From contig CBDEGT010000003.1 of the NCBI GenBank assembly GCA_965237965.1, positions 558,001 through 622,000 on the forward strand: a DNA stretch of 64,000 nt, read 5' to 3'. The stretch is from UBA2988 sp965237965 (GTDB lineage Bacteria; Gemmatimonadota; Gemmatimonadetes; Longimicrobiales; Gaopeijiaceae). The translations under genes and the position numbers were made by a program. How positions within the stretch are numbered: position 1 is the first letter of the stretch; each line of letters opens with the position of its first letter. Below, one piece after another: positions 58,081-64,000 of this stretch. Below the pieces are notes generated by a model, which was given only the letters and a program-made list of their open reading frames with translations, searched no databases and was not told the DNA's origin.

Positions 58081-58977
58081 CTACACCCGCTCCAGGATAC
58101 GCTCCAGCCGAACCGCGGCCCCCCTCCAGCCGAGGTTGCTCACGTAGACCTTGTCCGCCCCGGCCGCGCGTAGTGCCCGGATGCTCCGCGCGCACACCTC
58201 CTCCGCCGTGGCTCCCGATTCGAAGTCTCGGGTGAGGGCCTCGGCGGGCACGGGGAAGAACTCGCCCAATCTGGCGAGCGTCCCCGGGTTCGCGCTCCGA
58301 TAGAAGAAGACGCCGAACAAGCCGGGCACCTCGATTCTGCGCCGCTCGCGCTCCCGAAGAAGCGCTTCCACCCGATCGACCGAGTGGTGCGACACCACCT
58401 GGGTCAGGAAGAACTCGGCGTGGAAGTCGTCCGCCCCGAGGAACGCCACGTGCTCGACCGCATCCCGGTGGGGATTGGCCCACCCGCCCAGCACCAACCC
58501 GGGCACGCGCTCCCGAATCAGCGCACGCAACTCGTGCGCGTGAGAAAGACACCGGGGCGGACCGACCGAGCGGTCACCACCCAGAACGGTCAGCGCCTCG
58601 ACCCCGGCCGAGGCGGCTCGCGTGGCGTACATGAGGCAGTATTCGAGCGTGTGCTTGGTCGTCAGGAACGGAACCACACGGCGAAGATCCACTTCCCCAC
58701 CCAGGTTGGCAGCGAGATGGGCGAGGTTCTCCTCCTCCTGCGCTCCCACCGCATTGTCGGTGACGAACACGAACCGGTCGTCGCGCAGCAGGCGTCGCAC
58801 CGATTGGTGGAGGTCGATCCAAACGTCCAACGTCTGGGCGTTGTCGAGCCCGCTGCGAGGCGGACGCATCTCGACGGTCACGAGCGGTAGAGGGTCGCGC
58901 AGCCGGTCGAGCAGGACTCCAGCCGCGCCTTGGCGTGCATGGTGTGGGCGCGCCGGTGGTCCGCTCACCGCGACCAT
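58081..58977 (-). CDS. MTHFR-superfamily protein
   Basis: 298 aa from ATG 58977 (a GTG at 58968 would overlap the pepP stop as GTGA). The TIM-barrel text resembles MTHFR: LPLVTVEMRPPRSG, TDNAVGAQEEENLAHLAA, VVPFLTTKHTLEYCLMYATRAASAGVEALTVLGGD, GWANPHRDA and FHAEFFLTQVVSH. The usual flavin-site motifs are altered, so its reaction is uncertain: a folate reductase isoform or a paralogue with another substrate. It converges with the bifunctional gene, 89 bp away. Confidence 0.7.
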   Translation of the reverse strand: MVAVSGPPARPHHARQGAAGVLLDRLRDPLPLVTVEMRPPRSGLDNAQTLDVWIDLHQSVRRLLRDDRFVFVTDNAVGAQEEENLAHLAANLGGEVDLRRVVPFLTTKHTLEYCLMYATRAASAGVEALTVLGGDRSVGPPRCLSHAHELRALIRERVPGLVLGGWANPHRDAVEHVAFLGADDFHAEFFLTQVVSHHSVDRVEALLRERERRRIEVPGLFGVFFYRSANPGTLARLGEFFPVPAEALTRDFESGATAEEVCARSIRALRAAGADKVYVSNLGWRGAAVRLERILERV

Positions 58978-60290
58978 CCCACGAGCTCGGCGATGCGGTC
59001 TGCGTCAGTGGGCAGCGCCACCGTGAGGTTCTCGCACCCGTCCTGCGTGATCAGAACATCGTCCTCGACCCTGACGCCGACGCCCGCGTAGCGTGTGGCC
59101 ACCTCATCCCCGGCGGCCTGGAAGTAGAGCCCCGGCTCGACCGTGAACACCATTCCGGGCTCCAGCACGCGTGACTGACCGGCTCGGGCGTAGTCGCCCG
59201 GGTCGTGCACGTCGAGCCCCAGCCAATGCGAGGTCTGATGGGGATAGAAAGGCTTGTGCCGGCCCTCGGCTGCGAGTTCGACCGGGTCCCCATCGAGCAC
59301 GCCGAGCTCGACAAGTCCAGCCGTAATCGTGCCGACCGCAGCCTCGTGGATCGCCGCGACCGTCGCTCCCGGCCGGGCAACGGCGATCGCCGCCGCCCGG
59401 GCGGCATCAACGATGTCGTACACGGCACGCTGCTTGCCCGTGAAGCGGCCTGACACCGGAAAGGTTCGCGTCACGTCGGCGTGGTAGAGCCGGAAGGCAG
59501 CGCCGGCATCCACGAGGACCAACTCGTCGGCGACTAGCGTGCGCGCGTTTTCGACATAGTGGAGCACGCACGCGCGGGCGCCACCGCCCACGATGGAGTC
59601 GTACCCGGCCCCGTCGGCGCCGGCCCTCCGAAATGCTCCGTCCACGAGGGCCTCCAGCTCCCACTCACCCACGCCTGGCGCGGTCGCCGCCAACGCGGCT
59701 CTGAAGCCCTCCACCGTGATGGCGACCGCTCTTCGTATGCGAGCCAGCTCCTCGGGATCCTTGATCAGGCGCTGGTCGTCCAGAAGTTCACCCGGGTCCA
59801 ACAGCGCGCGCGGTCCGGCGCCTTTCCGCCCGGCGGCGACCCGCCCACGCACAAGCGCCTCCAGCACGAGCCGATCCGTGCGCGCCTCCGCACCCATACG
59901 GTAATAGACCGTGCGGGGGCCAACGATGAGGGCAGGCAGGCGAGCTTCGAGCTCGCTGATCGGGTAGACCTTGTCGGCCCCCGTGAGCTCGCGCACCTGT
60001 TCTGGGCCCAGACGCGGGCCGCTCCACAGCTCGGCTTCGGGACTCCTCTCGCGCACGAACAGCACGAAGCCGTCGTCGCCCGAACGGAGGACGGCAACGA
60101 TCCCCGGCTCGGTCAGCCCGGTCAGGTAGAACAGCTCGCTGTCGGGCCGGTACCGGTACTCGGTATCGCGCGAACGGAATCGGATCGGGTGGGCCGGGAG
60201 CAAGAGCACCGCGTCATCCAGGCCCGCCAGCGCGCGTTCGCGGCGGAGGCGAAAGACGTCGGACGGGAACCCTCCCAGCGGCTCAGGCAC
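58965..60290 (-). CDS. pepP: Xaa-Pro aminopeptidase (aminopeptidase P)
   Basis: 441 aa from GTG 60290, which has AGGAG four bases upstream; the frame is open to ATG 60395, but the added residues are low-complexity. N-terminal AMP_N domain (LLLPAHPIRFRSRDTEYRYRPDSELFYLTGL), then the pita-bread fold with metal ligands in LVDAGAAFRLYHADVTRTFP, HQTSHWLGLDVHD, VFTVEPGLYF and the final Glu in VRVEDDVLIT. It removes N-terminal residues before Pro, with two Mn ions. Confidence 0.95.
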   Translation of the reverse strand: MPEPLGGFPSDVFRLRRERALAGLDDAVLLLPAHPIRFRSRDTEYRYRPDSELFYLTGLTEPGIVAVLRSGDDGFVLFVRERSPEAELWSGPRLGPEQVRELTGADKVYPISELEARLPALIVGPRTVYYRMGAEARTDRLVLEALVRGRVAAGRKGAGPRALLDPGELLDDQRLIKDPEELARIRRAVAITVEGFRAALAATAPGVGEWELEALVDGAFRRAGADGAGYDSIVGGGARACVLHYVENARTLVADELVLVDAGAAFRLYHADVTRTFPVSGRFTGKQRAVYDIVDAARAAAIAVARPGATVAAIHEAAVGTITAGLVELGVLDGDPVELAAEGRHKPFYPHQTSHWLGLDVHDPGDYARAGQSRVLEPGMVFTVEPGLYFQAAGDEVATRYAGVGVRVEDDVLITQDGCENLTVALPTDADRIAELVGWSR

Positions 60291-60464
60291 GTGACTCCTC
60301 GGGTAGTTCGGGACTTGAGGGTCCCCGAAGCTAGAGGCGGTGTCGAAGTGCGTCCACGGATTGGCGTGCCGACGCCGCCCCTCGGGGTAATGCATGGGCT
60401 CGGAGTTTGTATGTTCGGCAACGGATCACGTTATGCTTCGACCCGTCCCCGACGCGGAGGCCAG

Positions 60465-62165
60465 ATGGCTCGCCACCCTCGCCCCCCCTTTCGCTTTCCA
60501 TGGAGCTCGGTCTTGCTCCTTACCGCGCTTGCGGTCCTTCCCGGAGCGGCGGAGAGCCAGGAGACGCAGGAAGTGCGCGGAAACGTGCTCGAGGGCGACA
60601 CTGGCGCCCCGATCGAGGGGGCGATGGTGTTGCTGTTCGACCAGGCAGGTCGCAGGGTGAACGGCGTCCTGTCGGGCGCGAGTGGGTTCTTCCGCGTGTA
60701 CGTCCCCACACCGGGCCGGTATCGCCTCCGGGTGGAGCGGATCGGCTACGCCGATACGGATACCGAACCGTTTGACGTCGCGGCGGGTGCGATCGTTCAG
60801 CAGCGGGTCACGACCGTCGTGCAACCCATCAAGCTGGCGCAGCTCGACATCACGGGCAGCAATCGCTGCGAGATTCGTCCCGAAGGAGTCGCTACGGCTG
60901 CTGTTTGGGAGGAGGTGCGTAAGGCGCTTGCCGCAGCGACGTGGACCGCGGAGCGAGGGATGTACCGCTTCGCATGGGTGCGCTTCGAAAGGAGGATGGC
61001 CGCGAACGGACAACGCGTGCTGAGCGAGCAGCGTAGCGCCAACCGCAAGTTCGCTTTCCAGCCTTTCGTCGCCGAGAACCCCGAGCGGCTCGCAGAGCAC
61101 GGCTTCATCGAGGCGCGTTCTGACGGTACCTGGCAGTACTGGGCCCCCGACGCCACCGTGCTGCTCTCGGATCCGTTCCTCGACACCCACTGCTTCCGCC
61201 TAGAGAGCCCGCAGGAGGAAGGCGGGGAAGAGCTGATGGGGCTGGCGTTCGAGCCGGTCCAGGGACGTGATCGGTCCGACGTGCGGGGCGTGCTTTGGCT
61301 CGAAGCGGAGACGGCGAGACTTCGCTCGCTCGGGTACCGCTACGTGAACCACCCGCTCGGCCTCCCCGACAACGATGCGGGCGGGGACCTCACGTTCGCC
61401 GAACTCCCCAACGGAACCTGGATCGTGAAGGAGTGGCGCATCCGGATGCCCAACATCCTGGAGGAGAGGGACGGCCAGGGCCGCTTCCGGCGGTACGTCA
61501 TCACCGGATACCGGCACACCGGCGGGATCGTGCAACGCGCGGCTACGGTATCGGGAGCGGTCGTCCTGGACGATACCCAAGGCGGCGTCACCGGGGTCGC
61601 GACCGACAGCGTCGGGCAGCCGCTCTCCGGGCTACGTATCTGGATCGCCGGCACGGAACTCGCCGACACCACGGACAGCGGTGGGACCTTCAGCATCGCA
61701 GGGATCGGGGCGGGCACGTGGGCCATCGCGGCAGCCACCCCACAGCTGGAAATGATCGGACGGGTCGCCGAGCTCGACGTCGAGGTAGACAAGATCGGCA
61801 TGCGGACCGTGCACCTGGAGCTCCCGTCGGTGCAGGAGGTGGCGCGAGCCCTGTGCCCTACTCCACCCGACGGGCGTCGGGCCGTGCTGTTGGGGCGGGT
61901 TGTCGCCGCAACCGGCGTGCCGGCCTCGGGCGCCCTGGTTCAGGTAACCTGGACCACCGTGGGGACCGTAGGGAGCCTACGCGCCCAACACGGGACGTTC
62001 GGTCTGATCGCAGACGAGAGAGGAAGCTTCCTCCAGTGCGATGTGCCGCCCAGCATGCTGCAGATTCAGGGCTCGAGCGATGGTCGTGAGTCGAGCCCGG
62101 TCGAGGTCGAGGTCAAGGTCGGAAGCGGAAGCGAGGTGGTCACGGCACACGTGGTGCTGCCCTGA
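60465..62165 (+). CDS. secreted protein with CarboxypepD_reg-like domains
   Basis: 566 aa from ATG 60465, with GGAGG in front; an in-frame ATG at 60412 would lengthen it. Signal peptide ...FRFPWSSVLLLTALAVLPGAAESQ. The first domain (EVRGNVLEGDTGAPIEGAMVLLFDQAGRRVNGVLSGASGFFRVYVPTPGRYRLRVERIGY in outline) is a carboxypeptidase regulatory-like beta-sandwich. Two more Ig-like repeats (VTGVATDSVGQPLSGLRIWIAG and GRVVAATGVPASGALVQVTW) follow. The central region is unassigned. Likely a periplasmic or outer-membrane protein; no TonB box or barrel was seen. It diverges from pepP. Confidence 0.8.
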   Translation: MARHPRPPFRFPWSSVLLLTALAVLPGAAESQETQEVRGNVLEGDTGAPIEGAMVLLFDQAGRRVNGVLSGASGFFRVYVPTPGRYRLRVERIGYADTDTEPFDVAAGAIVQQRVTTVVQPIKLAQLDITGSNRCEIRPEGVATAAVWEEVRKALAAATWTAERGMYRFAWVRFERRMAANGQRVLSEQRSANRKFAFQPFVAENPERLAEHGFIEARSDGTWQYWAPDATVLLSDPFLDTHCFRLESPQEEGGEELMGLAFEPVQGRDRSDVRGVLWLEAETARLRSLGYRYVNHPLGLPDNDAGGDLTFAELPNGTWIVKEWRIRMPNILEERDGQGRFRRYVITGYRHTGGIVQRAATVSGAVVLDDTQGGVTGVATDSVGQPLSGLRIWIAGTELADTTDSGGTFSIAGIGAGTWAIAAATPQLEMIGRVAELDVEVDKIGMRTVHLELPSVQEVARALCPTPPDGRRAVLLGRVVAATGVPASGALVQVTWTTVGTVGSLRAQHGTFGLIADERGSFLQCDVPPSMLQIQGSSDGRESSPVEVEVKVGSGSEVVTAHVVLP

Positions 62166-62213
62166 GCCTTGCCGGCTTGTCGACGCGACACCGACGGAGA
62201 GAAACGGACGACG

Positions 62214-62600
62214 CTACGGCTCCGGCAGCGGCCGCTCCGCGATCACGAACTCCGTGACCGGACGTCCCCCCATCACGTGCTCTCGGAGGATCCGCTCGAG
62301 CACCGGGGGGTCGCAGCCCCTGTACCAGACGCCGTCGGGGTAGACGACGGCGATGGGCCCCCCGGTGCAGACGCGCAGGCAGTTGGCCTTGGTGCGGTAG
62401 ACGCCCTCGTCGGCCAGATCGAGCTCGTCGAGACGCCGCTTGAGATAATCCCACGCCTCGAGCGAACGCCTCCACTCACAGCACTTGGGCGTGGTTTGGT
62501 CGCAGCAGAGGAAGATGTGACGGCGTAGCCGTGGGATTCCGAGCGCCTGGACCTTGTCCGCGAGCGCCTCGGGATCATGCTCGTGTTCGTCCTTGCTCAG
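62214..62600 (-). CDS. thioredoxin-like [2Fe-2S] ferredoxin domain protein, probable CTG start
   Basis: 128 aa. Cluster Cys pattern HIFLCCDQTTPKCCEWRRS followed by TKANCLRVCTGGPIAVVYPDGVWY is that of thioredoxin-fold 2Fe-2S ferredoxins. Helix-rich DYLKRRLDELDLA lies between. CTG 62600 has GGAGG four bases upstream and begins LSKDEHEHDPEALADKV; no ATG, GTG or TTG occurs near in frame. An ATG exists at 62735, but the text before 62600 is low-complexity. The partner is unknown. Confidence 0.75.
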   Translation of the reverse strand: MSKDEHEHDPEALADKVQALGIPRLRRHIFLCCDQTTPKCCEWRRSLEAWDYLKRRLDELDLADEGVYRTKANCLRVCTGGPIAVVYPDGVWYRGCDPPVLERILREHVMGGRPVTEFVIAERPLPEP

Positions 62601-62659
62601 GATACCTCCACTTCGTTCACCGGTTCGGAACAGCGCATCAGGATGGCTCCGGCGCTCTC

Positions 62660-62680
62660 CCTCGTCTATACTCGCCGCCC
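62660..62680 (+). promoter_or_regulatory. TATACT box close before the 62681 start
   Basis: TATACT at 62667-62672 is followed by eight bases and the ATG, so the transcript would begin at or within 1-2 bases of the start codon. No ribosome binding site is visible. The -35 is weak. Confidence 0.4.
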
Positions 62681-63163
62681 ATGCGCCTTCCCTGGTCGAT
62701 CCCCGTTCTCGGCCTCGCCGCCCTCGCGGTCGCACAGCCGGCCACCGCGCAGGAAGGGCTACGGCTCGGACTCTCGTTCGGCGGCACGGGCTTTGTCGGC
62801 GTTGTGAGCGAATGGCGGTGGAGCGACCGGAGTGCCGAGTTGCAGATCTCGACCTTCACGTTCCGCGACGTGAGCGTTTCGATCGTTGGCAAGCAGTACT
62901 TCGGCGCCTCCGGGCTCCAGCCAGTGGTGGGCGCGGGGCTGTGGCTGCTGGTCGCGGGCTCGCCCGATGGTACCGGAGGTGCCGTAGTGGCACGCTTTCC
63001 CTTCGGCGGGGACTGGCACGTTGGTGGCGGTCACTACACCACGTTCGAAATGAGCGTGAACCGCGGCCTGTGGGTGAAACGTCCGGACCCGACGAACGAC
63101 ATACCCATCACGAGGCGCCTCATCCCACTGCCGTCGGTATCGTATCGCTTCGCCCCCGACTGA
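62681..63163 (+). CDS. small secreted protein, likely beta-barrel
   Basis: 160 aa from ATG 62681. Signal peptide MRLPWSIPVLGLAALAVAQPATAQE. The mature part alternates polar and hydrophobic residues and ends ...SVSYRFAPD, like small outer-membrane barrels (LRLGLSFGGTGFVGVVSEWRW, AELQISTFTFRDVSVSIVGKQYF). Family unknown. It diverges from the ferredoxin gene at ~80 bp. Confidence 0.6.
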   Translation: MRLPWSIPVLGLAALAVAQPATAQEGLRLGLSFGGTGFVGVVSEWRWSDRSAELQISTFTFRDVSVSIVGKQYFGASGLQPVVGAGLWLLVAGSPDGTGGAVVARFPFGGDWHVGGGHYTTFEMSVNRGLWVKRPDPTNDIPITRRLIPLPSVSYRFAPD

Positions 63164-63245
63164 GTCGCTCGCTTCTCAGGGGCACGCCACGCGCTCTGCG
63201 CAACCGACCGCGACGAACCCATTCCTGGCATCTATACGGGCGCGC

Positions 63246-63560
63246 CTATTCCCAGCCCTCCTCCTCCCAGAACCTCCGCTCCTCCTCATCGATCACCGCC
63301 GGATCGAGCTCGTCGTCCAGCTCGACCCGCCCAACGGTCTCGATCGCCCGGATCGCGGTGTCGTCCAGCAACTCCGGTCGGCCGAGCGGCTCGCGCAGCC
63401 TCGTGCGCATCCGCAGGGCGGCTCCGATCACTAGAAGCGCCAGCAGCCCCCAGAAGAGGCTGACCACGAGGGTCACCGGGGAACGCTGCTCGGGATCCGG
63501 GACATCGGCTAGATTCCGGTCAAATTGAGCGACGGGCAACCCGCGCGAGGCACCTCGCAT
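63246..63560 (-). CDS. small membrane protein of unknown function
   Basis: 104 aa. One hydrophobic helix (VTLVVSLFWGLLALLVIGAAL) follows ~28 N-terminal residues, then a basic stop-transfer RMRTRLREP and an acidic C-terminus rich in Glu/Asp ending EEERRFWEEEGWE. The ATG at 63560 has no good ribosome site. A MITE lies 51 bp upstream. Confidence 0.5.
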   Translation of the reverse strand: MRGASRGLPVAQFDRNLADVPDPEQRSPVTLVVSLFWGLLALLVIGAALRMRTRLREPLGRPELLDDTAIRAIETVGRVELDDELDPAVIDEEERRFWEEEGWE

Positions 63561-63611
63561 CCAAGTCGTGGGGAGGTACCGGTGGGGTGGGTCGCCGGGC
63601 TGCCAACCTAG

Positions 63612-63912
63612 CAGGTCGCTGAAAAAGGGGAGTGCACGGCGCGCAAGGGACCGGCGCAGTTCAGCCGAGGAACGACAACGAGTCGTACGGGTGGGTACGG
63701 CGAGGAGAAGAGACGATGGATCAACTGCGCCGCTCCCTTGCGCCCACGACGAAGTTAGACATGAGCGTACGGTTCGAGGGTTATGGGTGGCACGGCCCCT
63801 TCTCCGTCGTTAGCGCTCCTCAACGTAGCTTGGGCTATGCCTTCGTCGCGCTGCCTAGGATGAGGAGCCGTGGCACCCCTAACGCGGTGCGCTCCCCTTT
63901 CTCAGCGACCTG
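63612..63912. mobile_element. MITE, 301 bp, near-perfect inverted ends, CTAG duplication
   Basis: The terminal 26 bases (63612-63637 and 63887-63912) are inverted copies with 24 of 26 matches, beginning CAGGTCGCTG. Both ends abut CTAG (63608-63611 and 63913-63916), a 4-bp target duplication. An internal inverted repeat (63641-63661 with 63723-63743, 20 of 21) makes another long hairpin. No transposase is encoded. The ends differ from those of the IS5-family element at 38978, so another IS would mobilise it. It lies 33 bp before the sigma factor gene. Confidence 0.85.
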
Positions 63913-63948
63913 CTAGGGGAAGCATCGCGTGGACATTACGGAGTGGTG

Positions 63949-64000
63949 ATGAGCGAAGCACGGCTGATCGAGCGCGCCTGCGGGGGCGACGGCGACTCCG
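63949..64000 (+). CDS. start of a probable ECF-type sigma factor, cut by the window end
   Basis: ATG 63949 has GGAG five bases upstream. The 17 visible codons (MSEARLIERACGGDGDS) match the opening of sigma-70 family region 2, usually E-LV-RA--GD-DAF. Its promoter would overlap the MITE. Too short to say more. Confidence 0.5.
   Translation, partial: MSEARLIERACGGDGDS

Noticed and set aside
59559..60464. The frame of the CarboxypepD_reg protein stays open for ~900 bp upstream of its start.
   Set aside because: That stretch is antisense to pepP; the signal peptide fixes the start at 60465.

Overview
This window is high-GC DNA from a Gram-negative, outer-membrane bacterium. The best guess is the FCB group, probably Gemmatimonadota. 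The reasons are a SprA-like giant outer-membrane protein, LptF/LptG, a CarboxypepD_reg-like surface protein, and the block topA-trmFO-xerC-hslV-hslU. The lineage is an inference from gene content; no rRNA or tRNA gene was seen. Most genes lie on the minus strand in tightly coupled runs whose stop and start codons overlap as NTGA.

Layout. 1-14 kb (minus strand): aroC-aroK-topA-trmFO-xerC, then hslV-hslU-argF-gcvT-mogA and a sigma54 activator with a degenerate receiver. 14-20.3 kb: a short unknown gene, then two tandem minor-pilin sets, one like type II secretion (GspH-I-J-K) and one like type IV pili (FimT-PilV-PilW-PilX). 20.7-30.5 kb: a second sigma54 activator, pilA, two TMTC-like O-glycosyltransferases around a polyprenyl-phosphate-sugar synthase-like GT2, and a PilR/PilS pair. 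The run from pilS to the GT2 gene is linked by NTGA overlaps. Sigma54 promoter candidates precede pilA and the fimT operon, and the second has two tandem dyads upstream. 30.6-38.9 kb: an orphan DHp protein, a LysM/M15 peptidase, sodA, dinB, and an ArsR-methyltransferase fusion coupled to ahcY with a second methyltransferase divergent to it, then a repeat-built Lys/Ala-rich basic protein. 39-41.8 kb: an IS5-family element with a CTAG target duplication, pilC, and a truncated comEA fused in frame to pilC. 42-51 kb: sprA diverging from lptF-lptG, and a dapF homologue. 52-60 kb: metH, a bifunctional homocysteine methyltransferase/MTHFR, an MTHFR-like protein and aminopeptidase P. 60-64 kb: a surface protein, a thioredoxin-like ferredoxin, small unknown proteins, a 301-bp MITE, and the first codons of a probable sigma factor cut by the window end.

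Themes. (1) Type IV pili: PilSR, two sigma54 promoter candidates, minor pilins and a linked glycosylation module suggest regulated, glycosylated pili. (2) The methyl cycle: ahcY, metH, the BhmT-MTHFR fusion, an MTHFR homologue and two SAM methyltransferases, with a candidate ArsR operator and a structured metH leader. (3) Single-base frameshifts recur in otherwise intact genes (pilX, transposase, pilC twice, sprA, lptG), mostly at four-base G/C runs. Sequence error is the simplest explanation, so these genes are annotated as reconstructed spans.
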